Assembly: GCA_963969345.1 (NCBI GenBank) | Contig: OZ017770.1 | Span: forward strand, 11,216,180-11,280,179 | Source of the DNA: Turbatrix aceti | Lineage: Eukaryota > Nematoda > Chromadorea > Rhabditida > Panagrolaimidae | Reading direction: 5' to 3' | Length of the DNA stretch: 64,000 nt | Shown: positions 47,017-59,839 of the stretch, one piece after another | How the letters are laid out: each line of letters opens with the position of its first letter | Position numbering within the stretch: position 1 is the stretch's first letter | Notes under the pieces: model-generated | Database searches by the model: none | What the model was told of the DNA's origin: nothing | Seen by the model: the letters and a program-made list of their open reading frames with translations, nothing else | Position numbers and translations under genes: made by a program

Positions 47017-50000
47017 TTACGATGATTTTTCGGCACGCTTTTGGTATTGCTCGATAAAATCGGCAAGTGAGTACCTAGTTTCAAAGAATTCCGAAAGAAT
47101 GGGCTCAGCAAGTACTGTAGCTATGACATGCGAAACTTCCAGCTGCCATTTTCGATCATCCAAACTGCAATTTAAAAAAAATAAAAAAAAAAGCCAAAAA
47201 AATACTTACCAGGATTGAAGATCTCCTGGTTTGGATGGACTCGCTGTTTGGGATAAAGAAGCAGGTTCCAGATCCCCCCCACTGCCGCCGCCCTCGGATG
47301 ACGTCATGGCATCGGCAATGTCCTGCTCGATGCCGTAGGTATACTGTTTTTGTGTCTCACCGAGTTGCAGAAGTACGGTTCCGGCAATCGCAAGCGAATG
47401 ATGCAAGTTTTTGTCTTCTTCTCGGGAAGCTATGAGCTCGTAAAAGGTTTTCCATAATTCGATAAATTGAATCTACAACATTTTTGTTTTCGATGATTTC
47501 ATAAAAAAAAACGAACCTGAGTTATGGGGAATAACGTAGCATCAGTGGAATTCTGAGACTCGCAAACATGCAGTGTTGCTTGCTGAACCTTTTGCGATAA
47601 ATTTTTGATCGTATCATTCGCATCATCAACCATCGAAAACGTATCTGATATCTCACTTGGTGCACGATCCGGCAGGCTGAAATCATCAGTCAGAGGAGGC
47701 GACCCCGCGGAAGATGTATTTTGAAGTAACATATGCTTCGACTTGATTGTCATGTCATCTAAAAACTCTGCCGCCTCTAAATCCCGGCAGGAAGTCCTTG
47801 TCGACGACGTCAGACTTGTCACGCACGAAGGAGACGAAAGCAGTTCTGCACAGTATTCATCTGCCTCAGAAGCCGTTTCGTCGACGTAAACTAGAGCAGG
47901 CTTATTGTTGGCTACTTTTAAGGGAGAACTCTGTGCGCTACCTATCACGTTTGCCGCTTCAACTCCTACTTCCGGTTCGTCGTCTGAAAACACACCTGTC
48001 AGGTGGATAAAAATATCTAAGAAATTAAGCCTACCGTTCGTTGACATGCGACGGTTGTTGAACAGGTTGTCGAGATCTGACATGTTAAACGCCGGGGGAA
48101 TGTGACATTTGTAGAAAAGTCGAACCTTTTCCGTTGAATCACCTTTCAGAAGTACGCCGAGTAAATAACTCAAATCACGGAATGTCAAAATTCCCATCAT
48201 ACTTACATCCATTAACTGAAAAAACACGGAATTTATATCATCGCATTTCACGCGTTAAACAATTTTGTCCCTAAAGTTCAGAACACCTGACTGAAAACTA
48301 AAACACACTCCCTGTAACACCTTTTGACGAATGTAAAACAAGTTGAAATCAAATCCTCCCAAAATAAAAATGTTAAAAAAAAAACGGTAAGCATAAAACA
48401 GAGATACGAACGTGTCAGGGTAATATTTTAGTGACTTATAAACTGAATGGCTAATCAGGTGAAAAAAAATACAAAGAACATTTAATAATTTAATGTACCA
48501 AATAATGAATTTTTATTTGTAGTAAGTAATGAATATTATACACAATGAATACATTACACAATACAAAGAATAATTTAATTACTTCAGTGAAACAGATAAA
48601 CAAAAAGTAAAACCTTGTTTTGCAATTCTGCTAACATTTAAAGTGGTTTTAAAGTAGTTAGATTTTAAAAAATGCTTTTGACGGATAACAAAAAGGTATT
48701 ACTTTGTTACTTCAGGCACATTTTGTGTGTTATAATGTTACTTTTCTAAAGCTGTTATAAGACGTTATAAGGGAACAAATGGCAATACTATATTTAGTAT
48801 GGCAATTTTTTCACTTTTGATTCCTATTTTATTACCTATGTGAAAAAAGTCATTGAGTAATGACATCGTTTTACGATATTTTATTGTACATTGAATTGCT
48901 ACATTATTTTTCAATGTACGGCCCTTGAAGTATAGCAAATATCGTAAATTAAGTGTCAACAGCAATCTTAAAAAGTATGTTATAAAATTATTTTTTTAAA
49001 CAATTCTCATTTGTGCCAACGCAAAAAATTGTACGAAAAAAACTCACCCGAAAAACACGTATGACAAAACTTTCGCCTACAGGCCATGGCAGCAAGTACG
49101 GGAAAATGTGTGAAAACAGATCAAAATCCAAGCGATACGGGCACTGCTGACACGGATCAAATCTCGGACGATCTTCCGTTAGATGTTGGAGTCGATTTTG
49201 TTGTGATGTTGTCAACCGTGAGCGCCAGGAGAGAAGATGTTCTTCCTGCAAAAAAATCAACAAAACTTTGCTAATAGAAAAAAAGATGGAATCCCACCTT
49301 TACAACATTGTACAACATCTCAAGCTCATCAACAGTCAGCAGAGATGTCTTGGCGACGCTCTTGATGATGCTACGCATCTGGTTGTCTTCAAGATTCTGC
49401 ACAACCTTCAGCCTGTGCTTGAGACGAAGTTTTTCGACATCAGAATTGGTAAAGCGTTCGCCAAAATTTTTGTACGAATCGCAAATGATCGTATCGATGA
49501 ACAAATCCGTTGAGTTGCGTACGCGTGCATCCGTGATTTTTTCCATGTATCCAGAGAGTGCTAGAAGTGCCTCGCCTTCATCTCGCGAATTCTCGATGAC
49601 ATCTGAGTTTGACTTTAACACTTGCAGGGCAAATTGAAACATAAACTTTGATCCGTCATAGAAGAACAAATCCAGGATGCGAACGGCAGCATCAAACTTG
49701 ATGGCATTGAGAAAAACGGTCAGGAACCAAGAGAAAGCAATCATGTCATCCAGTCCAAGATCGGTGAGTTTAGAATGCAGGGCGGGGAGAGCTTGACCGA
49801 CAAGTTCGGAAAATACACTTTGGTCGATGAGCGCGCCAACTACTTTAGTGTTGTAGTAATCCGGAAGCAGGCGTTCACAAATGGCAACTAGCAGCCAGAA
49901 GGCTTGCTCTTCGGTGACAAAAAGTAATAGCACAGATGCTACAATGTTCATCGCCTGACAGTATCCTATGTTGGGGTTCCTAATTGAGTAGGCAGTAAGC

Positions 50001-53000
50001 ACCCGACGTAGAGCGTCGATACCAGGTCCCCCTTGAAAGGCCGGATGCTCCGGAAGCGATCTGTGAAGATCACGCTCAATTTCCTCCATGGTTAGATTGC
50101 AACGTTCCTGACCCTTGCTTCGCTTTAGGAGAGCAACGTACTCTCCGGGATTGAGTTCCATTTCTGCGGCCGCCCCAGAGCAGATAGACCAGACAATACC
50201 CCGATGTTCAAGAGGGATGCCATCCAGTAGGAGACGGTGTAAGTCAATGGTACGGTACATGGAAATATCCCTTCCATTTTGTGAAAACAATTTTTCCCAC
50301 CTGTGGCGAATTTTATCGTTACTATGATCGGTGAAAGGAAACTGTTGGCAGAGCGGTGCTCGCATAATCGGTTCATCGTAACTTAGATTCCTTTTCTAAA
50401 TATTAAAAAATATGATTCACCAAGGTGCTCCAAAAAACATACACTTTCGTCTTCCTTTTGATCAATTTTGCATTTCAGTCGAAAACGCATAATGCGATCG
50501 ATGACTTTTTCGCGATCCTGGAGCGCAGTAAAGTAAACAAAGGATTTGTTTTGCAGCCCAATTTTCATTCCATTTTTTACTCCCTTAGGAAGGTCTTGGA
50601 ACTGTTCAACCGACTGAATATGCTTAGTAAGCATGACGATAGATACCAGCCGTGGAGTCTGAAAAAAAATCGATGACTAATTTTTTGAAGGCATTGAAAA
50701 AAATGTTTAAAAAACAAGCCTTCGATATAAAGCAGACAAAACGTGTTGATACGTAAAGTTGGCCAAGAACGCGTCTCTGATCGAACGGCGTGTAGAGACG
50801 GCAGCCACAGTCACCATCGAGGTGCTCATTGTACGGCAAGGAAAAGAGGCACCTGAAGTGTTTGTCTTTCTTTGAAAAAATTGCAATAATGAAAAGCTTT
50901 CAGAGTTTGGAAACCCGATTGAGAGAAATGACAGAAGACAAATTTTGCGGAACAATTATTTTATTTTCACGAGCTACATGCATCGATAGCATGCAGACAA
51001 AATTCATGCTACATGACATGTCAATTCCTTTCATCGATGTTTGTTTAGAAAGTAATCCGCACGTAAGTGTCAAAAAATGGAAAAGTCTAGAAAGAGTGAA
51101 AACTCATCGTCGCTCTTCCTGTTGATTTTTCTATCCCTGTCCTTTTTTCCACAAAACTTTCTCAAAAACACATGCGACAGACCAACGCAGGCCATAAAAA
51201 AGAAAACAAGTGAAACAGAAAAACGTCCTCGCGGGTGGGGCAAGGTTAACGGCTGAATAAGCGAGATGTCGATGTGTTCGTTTAAAAAAAATTAAAAAAA
51301 AAACCCCCAAAAAATAAGCACTCAATTCACTAACAAAAAAAATACACCTCAAGTTTTTGTAGTGCATGATTTCTATTTCTCCTTTTTTCGTCTACGTAAA
51401 CAAGGGTCTCACTCGTTGCTTGCAGGTATTGCCCGAACTTACAAAATTCACATCTATTAACATTTTTGGTGTATCACATATTTTTTTCAACGACCACTAC
51501 ATTCCCGGCTTTCTAGAGCTAAAAAAAACTGTAAGTTGAAATTTGTAAATGCTATTAATATTATAAATGTTCAAGGTCAGCGACGAAGAAAAGTGGCGAC
51601 AGATCATGGAACAAGTCAAAAACAAGCCTGCGCCTGAAAATGCTCCCCAAATCAGCAAATACACGATTGTTAGCAACAACAATGAGATATGTATGTTTTT
51701 TTTCTAAAACAAAAAGGTGTCGCCGACATGATTTAATCGTTTTTTTCGCACATTACAGCTGACAAGAAGAAGGCGTTACTCAACTGGATTCCAACTAGCT
51801 ATGAAAAACTCGTATCAATAATGCGACGGGCAAATCTTATCAGAAATAACCGTGTTAGTCTGTCCAAAACGTACAAAAATTCATTCAAGGGTGAAGACTT
51901 TGTTGTGTGGATCATGAAAGAAAAGGGTATACGTAAGTCTTTTTTTATAACGAAAAATAAATTTTATTGGTATGAAAAAACATAGGACGAACAGAAGCCC
52001 TCGAACTGGGTGAAGAACTCATTGGACGCCACTTTAAAGAACAACTTGACGCTGAATCCCCTACATTTTGCACAGAAAAGTAAGTTGACAGCCTGCCACA
52101 AGCATAGTTGTCACACCAAGCTCTTTCGCATGGTTACAGATATTATCAGTTAACCGATGAAGTTGGAAATGGTCCCCTAAACTGCATCAAACCTCCAACA
52201 AACAAATTCTCTACAAAATTGCATGAATTTAATGAACTTCTCAAAAAAGTAATCGAAAAAATTTACGCTGATGTCCTGGATAATACACAGCGATTAATTT
52301 CACTCGACAACTTTGAAGACAATGAAAATTTCAAAGATTATTTAAATCTCATCCGGGAACTCGTCAATGTTGATGTCTACAATTCTTCTCCCGACGAACG
52401 GTTGGCCTTCTTCGTCAATATTTACAACATGCAACTACTCCATACCCTTCACAAATATGGAATACCGCCTACTGTCTGGACATTTCGACAGTACCTATAC
52501 ACAGTGTACTATAAAATTGGCGATCACCTGTACTCTTTGCATTCTATCTACAACGGTATTCTTCGAGGCAACAAAATTGGATACAAAATGTTATGGGAAC
52601 CTTTTGGAGAAGAAGACAAACGTCGGCCGGTAAGTGTCGTAAAAAAAACTATGTACAAAATATTACACGTATCATTTTTTTATAGTTTATGATTGGTACG
52701 GGTGAGCCGTTAGTACACTTTGCTGTCACTACGCTCAGAACGTCGACACCGCCGATAAGAGCTTATAGCGCAAAGGTGAGAAATTTTTTCCCTAGCTTAT
52801 TCGAAAAATTACACAAACCGGACGTTGATAATAAAAACTGAACGTCATCTAGCATTTTCCAAATTTTATTACGTGGCAAACGTAGTGCAAGCGTAGAAAA
52901 TACCCAAAAAACGTGTTAAACAAGATAAAAAAATAGCTTAAAAAATTACTCAGCCAGGTTGAACATCATTGGTCTACAGTCTCTTTATAAGCGCCGCGCA

Positions 53001-55026
53001 AATCAAAATTTGCCGCATTCCAAATTATATATACTTGTAATGCGCAAAAAACAGCACGTAAAAAATAACACAATAACGGACAGCATAGAAAATAAAAAAA
53101 TTACTTTTTAAAACAGTTATATCATAGCATTAAGGCGATGTTAGCATTAAGGCAATGTTTCGAAGTAACAAAATATAGATAAAAAATGTTACTTTGAAAA
53201 AAGAGAACTCTGAAAGTAACATTTTAGAAGAAATAAAATGTTATAGCGGACCTAAAGTAACATAATAAACACAAATCCCAAATGTTATTTTAAGCAAAGG
53301 TTATTAACATAACGACGTTTAGATGTTCACAACGCCTGAACATTAGTAGACAAAAAATGTTACTCATTGTCAGCGTGTACAAAGTAAGCTAGAATTAACA
53401 CAAACTGTTACTTTAATTCGCCACGTAAACTAACAAAAAAAACTATTTTTTACTTAGACATGTTATAATTATTTTTTTTACAAAACCACAAAAGCAGCAT
53501 AAAAAACTTCCAATTTTAGAATTGCCTAGAAACAATGAGAGAAAACGCACAACAAGTCCTTGAAACCGACACCTACATCCGGCTTGATTTGCGTAAAAAC
53601 ATCATACACCTACATCGCCTATTCAAGATTTATCAATTCGACTTTGGCTCAAATCACGAAGATATAATCGAATGGATCATCGACACGATGGCGGAGACAC
53701 CCAAGAGAGACGCCATTATCAAACTATGCATGAATGAGAGTTATAGCGTATTGTACATGAACGACGATTCACAAACAAATGTCCAAAAGTAATTTTTATT
53801 AATAAAAAAACGTAAAATACCTACCTGTAAACTTCGGTCCGTTGTCGAGCATCCAAGTCACGTTTGACGAATGTGATGTCCTTCCGGTTAGACCGCTTCT
53901 TTGTACCCTCGCAGAGTGCCTTGATCCGGAGTTCTCGATCCTCGCTGAATCCTTCTTCCTCGATCAGCTGCTTCATCGCAAGGTTGGCCAGCTGAACAGC
54001 AAGCTTGTAGCTTTCGTCAAAGTGCATCAGCATGGAAAAGTCATATGACGCATTCCGGGTGACCACGGTGATCGATTCGGGAAAGAGGATCGGAGAATTT
54101 CTTTCCAAGCGCTGGAAAATTATTGAAAACCAGTTCATATAAAAATTAGGAACCCACAATAATGTCAGTCCATCGTATCTTGATACTGGTCATATTTCCA
54201 ACCAAAAATGAATAAAAGCACAAATAATTGACAGAAAAGAATATTTTTCCTTGGGTTGGTATTCGACGTTTCCAGTACGTGCACGTGTAGTCTAAACCGA
54301 AAAAAAATAAAATTGTAAAACAGAAAAATCCTTACAGTTGACCAATTTCTCAGAAGCAGGAAGGTCAAACAATTTCCGAAATTTGTGGACGATAGCGTGA
54401 TTTGAGATGTGCTCCATTTCATCTAAAAAAATCCTTAAATTTAAAACCCATAAAAAAGTAAAAATCACCGGAAACAGCTGATGAATTGGGATCCTTGATG
54501 CTGCAGAGTCCTTGAATTTTAGTCATGACAAAGCGTCTGACGTCTTCTTCTCCGTCGAATGCACCTAAAAAAGCATAAGTGAGGTTAAAGCAAATTGCAC
54601 AACATCGCATACCGAGCGTCGGTAAAACATTGGACTCTAGCCATTCCCAGTGTTGAATAATCTCAGAGTGGTGGACCGAAACAGCAATTACTAAAAATGG
54701 AAAAATCAATAAACAAATCATTCAACAGAAAATCCGTGTACACTCACCGATGGAAACTTCAAAGCTATCGTCGTCGAAGTGATACAGAATTCGGTAAGGC
54801 GGCGGCTTTGTATCAAAGACTGAATCGATCGTAGCGACTAACAACGATCCCAGCCCCCGTGATCCATGACTCTTACGACGCTGTAGAACAAAATACAAGT
54901 TCTGACGTTCCACTTCCCTGCAACAAAAAAAACGAGTGCGAGTCAAGAAAAACGTGTTGGACAACTTATAACTCACCAGAAACCCGACTGGCCGACAAGC
55001 AACGGTTCAGGATGCGTCCATACCAT
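47017..55026 (-). CDS. TBC1D8/TBC1D9-like RabGAP
   Basis: Fourteen exons, 55026-54977, 54917-54748, 54690-54613, 54564-54469, 54422-54336, 54291-54158, 54111-53825, 50852-50720, 50658-50443, 50395-49298, 49245-49048, 48215-47517, 47472-47210 and 47164-47017, keep phase throughout and give 1,218 residues, close to human TBC1D9. After the PYFILQRRK-like start ([13 protein letters not shown]) come two GRAM domains (about 145-235 and 300-400), then a TBC domain (about 455-670). The catalytic arginine finger is IERDLHR (Arg about 529) and the glutamine finger is YCQ (about 562-564), so it should be an active GAP for a Rab GTPase. An EF-hand-like region follows ([18 protein letters not shown]). Intron 7 (2.97 kb) contains a complete gene on the other strand, and intron 8 uses a GC donor. 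A 51-bp in-frame segment (47984-48034) has good splice ends and may be an intron. Confidence 0.93.
48640..48830. repeat. GTAAC-rich dispersed repeat, copy in RabGAP intron
   Basis: Contains TATTACTTTGTTACTTCAGGCACATTTTGTGTGTTATAATGTTAC-type units matching the family in the CMC2 and PEX10 introns. Confidence 0.5.
50889..53792 (+). CDS. Glutaredoxin-DEP-DUF547 protein, nested in RabGAP intron 7
   Basis: Eight exons, 50889-51062, 51426-51530, 51576-51690, 51759-51932, 51986-52079, 52140-52629, 52686-52775 and 53520-53792, join in phase to give 504 residues. Residues 1-95 resemble a glutaredoxin fold ([14 protein letters not shown], then a cis-Pro-like region and [12 protein letters not shown]). 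The usual CxxC is reduced to a single Cys (TCIDS, Cys 31). A DEP domain (about 145-235) has the [17 protein letters not shown] signature. A DUF547 domain (about 300-450) has [22 protein letters not shown] and [12 protein letters not shown]. This triple fusion is known in nematodes and other eukaryotes; its biochemical role is unclear. The start lies 36 bp from RabGAP exon 8. The last intron (744 bp) is filled with GTAAC-type repeats. Confidence 0.9.
53040..53480. repeat. GTAAC-rich dispersed repeat, copy in the nested gene's last intron
   Basis: Several diverged units, for example AAGTAACAAAATATAGATAAAAAATGTTAC and ACATTTTAGAAG...ATGTTATAGCGGACCTAAAGTAACATAATA. Confidence 0.6.
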
Positions 55027-56197
55027 CGTGCTGATCCCGTCTGACAATGAGCAGCATAAATCACTCAAATGAACACGATGGATAAAGCCGTAGCCGTAAG
55101 GGGTAAGACAGGGTTTTATGACAGCTTTGTTCATAAGAAGAACTCGCGAGTAAAATTTGAAATCGTGTCGAGACCGCATTTTGGGGTGAACATTACTTGG
55201 CTTGTCGGAGGTTATGTAAAACCGATGGTGATTGACTTTTAATCGTGAGGTCGGATTGGCTTAATTATCTGACTGTTTTTTGCCGACGACATGAAATAAA
55301 AGCCAATAGAGTGCCAATCAAGGCATAAAACCGGCATCAAAATCAGGCCGCTGGCCGACTTGCGGCCGGGCGCTGGACCGATGACCTCGCCATTGCATAC
55401 AACGCTCCTACCAAAGACTTTGACTTCAGACGGTGTACGTGTACGAGTCAGAGAAATAAATTTGAATAAACGCTGCTGTTTTGAAATAAAAAATGTAAAA
55501 TATTTCAAGATTTTTTGTAAGAAAATTGACATTTTCAAGACCATTTGTGTTTTTTTCGGGTTTTCGGGTACTCGGACCCGAAACTTTCGGGTACCCGACC
55601 CGGACCCGAAACTTTCAGATACCCGACCCGAAATTTTAGCTTTCCGTAAAAAAAATTTCATGAAAAAACTCAAAAACTCCGATAAACAATTACACGTTCG
55701 GGTCGGATTTCGGATCGGGTATCCGACATCACAAAATCTCCGCAAAACAATAAAAAATTGTATTTTTTTGGTTTTCTTTGTTATACTTAGAATAATACAA
55801 AAATGAATAAAATATTCATAATACAAAAATATTCATTTTTTTCATATTTTTCTTATTTTTCTCGGAATACAAAAATGAATATTTTTGTATTCCGAGAAAA
55901 ATATATGATGTGCTACGGTTGTTTTCAAAAATATAAACACGTACTTTAAGACTGCTTTAGCTATAAAAATAAAAATGACATTTTTTTAGTTTTGGAAAAC
56001 AAAAATGTTTTAACAAAAAATTAGTTAGGAAACCTTGTAAATATCCAGTGTTGTCCATCGATGTTTGAATTTGAATCGGGTACCCGGAAGTTTCGCGTAC
56101 CCGGCAACACTGTAAATATTTAAATAAATATAAATATGTACATCGTGTGTATGCAAGAAATTTTATTATTTAAAAAATTGTCACAGTAATACACAAT
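55027..56197. other. Intergenic with hAT-like remnant
   Basis: No gene. About 55540-55740 holds GGGTACCCGACCCG repeats. A terminus inverse to CAGTGTTGCCGGGTAC ends at 56112, as in the element at 15276-15505, but I could not find the matching left end. The open frames at 55239-55826 on both strands are repeat translations. Confidence 0.5.
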
Positions 56198-57294
56198 TTA
56201 TAGTACCTCTTGTCCAATCACAGAGGCAATTTGAGATGTTTTTGAATCCCTCAAGCCTAGTTTTGAACCTTGTTTTGCAGCGGAAGTAGAACCAGCACCC
56301 CATGGATTGAGGCGTTTTTTAATGAGACCAGACATAGCAACTAAAAACCAAGTTGTGCATAGCGTTGTCGCGTCAATGACGTACTGCATCCACATGAGCA
56401 TACGCGAAAATTTGGCGACACCTCCTGTTTTGGAATCTTCGGATTCGTTGTACGAAATATTAATGTATAGTGTTACCAAAGAGTAAGCTGCTTGGGATGA
56501 CACCAATACGACGGTGTACAAACACAATTTTATTTCGGCGGTTCTCTTTTTTTGATCATTAGCGTTCAAATGTTGTTTTCTTTTGTGAATAAGAAGTCCG
56601 ATCGTCAGAGCATTTAAACACATATTTAGCAACGTATAAAACATTTGATTGTACAAGGTAGCTTTCTCCACTTTTAGATACCAGGAAACACAATCTATAC
56701 TGGCCATGTGGTACCCCAAAAACGGTACAGTAGCAAAAATAATAGAACAATATGGTACAGTCCAGACGAAGAGCAATGGATAAATCCAAAAACAAATGCA
56801 ACAAATATCAGTGTACTTTTTCCAGATCAGCATTTGATGCATCGGAAAGAGTATTGCTGATAAACGATTCATAGAGATGAGAAATGCGTTAAAAGCTTGG
56901 TTGATATATGTGTAGTGCGTTAGGGTAAAAAGCGAAACGGCTAAAATGTCATGTTGACGCAAAAATTGATGATAGGGTTCTGCAGTGTAAGCCATACCAA
57001 TTCGGTTACCAAACGAATCAACTACAAAGCATAACAGATCCTAAAACATTTATGAGATTTTTTTATAAAAAATGATTAACTTGCATTTATCAATCCCATG
57101 CAGACAAGACGATAAAACCCATATCGAAAATGGTTTTTCCATTTTGGAAGTAAAATAATTACAATTAGAGCACACTGCATGAAAATCGTGGGTATGACGT
57201 ACAAAAATGGTCCTAGTACCTCGATCGTCAAAAAAATAGCCTCGGTGGTGGATGAAGGCTTCATGCCTTGGTATTCAAAGACAGAGTTAATCAT
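56198..57294 (-). CDS. Serpentine chemoreceptor, Srg/Srv-like 7TM GPCR (paralogue B)
   Basis: Exons 57294-57085 and 57040-56198 give 350 residues. The 44-bp intron sits at exactly the same codon (MGLIN/D) as in the paralogue at 1008-2071, but its donor is GCAAGT instead of GTGAGT. The proteins share most residues in the membrane spans, including FEYQGMKPS at the N-terminus, HYTYINQAFNAFLIS, and DATTLCTTWFLVAMS near the end. Paralogue B has a longer C-terminal tail (SKLGLRDSKTSQIASVIG). It is probably expressed in chemosensory neurons. The ligand is unknown. Confidence 0.87.
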
Positions 57295-57665
57295 ATTTCT
57301 GCGTCAACAATTATAATAGTAATAATAAATGAATATAATCTCAGTCGTGAATGCGGGTCGACTATTTCTGCGGCACAAATTGTTTAAAAGCGAGCGACTC
57401 AAAAATACGGCACGCAACCTATGATACTTTTTCAAGGGTATTTAAAATACATTTATTTCTTTACTTATGGTGACATTAACATATCGTAGCAGTTGATAAC
57501 CCCATGGAGAGTTTTTTTTATTAAACTACAGGATACACTATTTTATCCTTTCCGTTTTTTACTTTCTTTATGGGCGTTTGCAGTAAACTGACGCGCGTGC
57601 TGTTTTCTTTATAGAAATGCGCACGCTTCTTCCATTATTTGCTCTAAAAAAGCTCTGAGGATATT
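57295..57665. other. Intergenic, upstream of chemoreceptor B
   Basis: AT-rich; no gene seen. It ends at the outer edge of the large fold-back element. Confidence 0.5.
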
Positions 57666-59839
57666 GTAACATGGACAAACGCCAGTTCCTTTGAAAAACG
57701 AACAGGTAGTAGCATTTTGACTGTAAAAACAATTTTGTGAATGCTTTATTGATTCACAAAAAAGTAAAAACAACTTGTGTAGACCCCTTATTTTGTTGAA
57801 CAGCTTAGCATCGCACGGACAACGCGATAGCCTGCCGCACGGTTGACAGGTTTACCAGAACTTTGCGCGGCACTTGGTATTTGATGTACGTCGCAGGCAT
57901 TTTCCCAACCCCAACCCTTAGGAATCTATCGGCAAAAGTACTAGACCGACATCATACCTTAAGAGTTCATTGGCACGGCACTAGTTATTCGTCGCCTCCT
58001 CGGTTGCACAGTGTACTAAATTGTCTCGTTTAGCTTTCGCTAGCGCATGCGCACTGCATGCATGCGCAAAAGGTAGCAGGTGGCGCTCGGAGCAAAAAAT
58101 CCTACTTTTGTTATTATTTTTTTAGTTTCTGTACTAAGTCGATAAAACACATTTTTGCGAACATTTTCGTGTCTTTTGTGAAAAAAAATATTAATTTTGA
58201 GCTTTATTACAAGCGTCCAAAGTTTGCCTATTTTTGATCACATTTATGCTGATAACAAAAAAAAAACGTTCAAACTTGCATATGTGAATTATGTCCACGG
58301 ATGCAGGAGGTGATGGCGAATGCATTGCAAAAAAAATCACAAAAATCGGTCCTTTTTTTCCGGAGAAATCAGCTGATAACTGTTTTTTCTTTATAAAAAG
58401 TGCGTGTAAAAAAATTATCACGTCACTCAAAATGCATACTTTTTTGTAAAATATAGCTTGTTGAAAAATTCATATTGTGTTTAGTCTGCTTGTAAATTTT
58501 TTTGATTTCAAATTCAAAACTGATCTTACAAGAGCTGATCAAACTTGATACACCATGCGCACGCGTTTTTTCTCCTATGATGTCCAAGAAGTACAGGTTT
58601 TTACTGTCTAATAATTCAATGAGGTCAGTAAGTTGTGTGCAAAAATTGTTTTGCCTAGAAAATACTAATCGGAACATTAAAGCAATCGGAATAGCAGCAT
58701 TTGGCAACTCCGTAGCGGAAGCACGACGGCAGAAACATGAAGAGGTGTCGCCGTCGATTGACCCTTCAGGGATGCGACTATGGACGACTATCGCAAACGA
58801 AGCGGAGGCAAAGTGCCTTCGAATGCAGCAGTTTGTGTCGACATCGGCAGAGTCTAACAGGTATGGTTAGTAGTTGAACTACGCAATGGTTTGCACAGCA
58901 AAAGCACATCCCTGAAGGGCCAATCGTCGGCGACACCCTTTCTTGTTCGCGCCGTCGTGTTTCCGCGACGCGGTTGCCGTACTCTGCTGTTCCGATTGCT
59001 TTAATGTTCCGACTTGTTTTTTCCCAGCCACGGGATTTAACACACAACTTGCTGACCTTACTGAATTAAACAGTAAAAGACTATACTTCTTGGACATCGA
59101 ATGCCGAAAAACCCGTGCGCATGGTGTATCAAGTTTGATCAGCTCTTGTAAGATCAGTTTTGAATTTGAAATCAAAAAAATTTACAAGCAGACTAAACAC
59201 AATATGAATTTTTCAACAAGCTATATTTTACAAAAAAGTATGCATTTTGAGTGACGTGATAATTTTTTTACACGCACTTTTTATAAAGAAAAAACAGTTA
59301 TCAGCTGATTTCTCCGGAAAAAAAGGACCGATTTTTGTGATTTTTTTTGCAATGCATTCGCCATCACCTCCTGCATCCGTGGACATAATTCACATATGCA
59401 AGTTTGAACGTTTTTTTTTTGTTATCAGCATAAATGTGATCAAAAATAGGCAAACTTTGGACGCTTGTAATAAAGCTCAAAATTAATATTTTTTTTCACA
59501 AAAGACACGAAAATGTTCGCAAAAATGTTTTTTGTCGACAGGAAATAAAAACTTTGAACAAAATAACTGCATAGTTGTTTTTTCGCCACGAGCGCGAGCT
59601 GTATTAGCCTGCTACCCGCCGCGCGCACTCATTAATAGCAGCGCATGTACGCTAAGGCGAAAGTTAAATGAGACAGAAATGCAGGGCGCGAGTACACTGT
59701 GCGGTTGGCGTCGTCTACCTAAGATGGTTGTGGGGTTGTATGAACCATTTGTGAATCAATAAGACATCCAAAAAATTGTTTTTACAGTCAAAATGTTCGT
59801 TTTTCAAAGGAATTGGCGTTTGTCCTTCTATGTTACAAT
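57666..59839. mobile_element. Fold-back element 2, about 2.2-kb palindrome
   Basis: The outer edges (ATTGTAACATGGACAAACGCC at left, its near inverse at right) and long inner arms are mirror copies. 58165-58600 matches 59060-59515 in inverse orientation almost perfectly; a 240-base stretch translates to identical peptides from both arms. The central about 400 bp and the outer parts of the arms are more diverged. No transposase is visible. A diverged relative of one arm lies at 61215-61620, and short matches link it to fold-back element 1 (CTCAAAATTAATATTTTT). Confidence 0.85.

Noticed and set aside
55239..55826. 195- and 148-codon frames on opposite strands
   Set aside because: Both cover the GGGTACCCGACCCG repeat and have no splice context or homology.
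58191..59486. Pairs of identical frames (79 and about 50 codons) on opposite strands
   Set aside because: Mirror copies in the arms of the fold-back element, useful as proof of arm identity but not convincing as genes.
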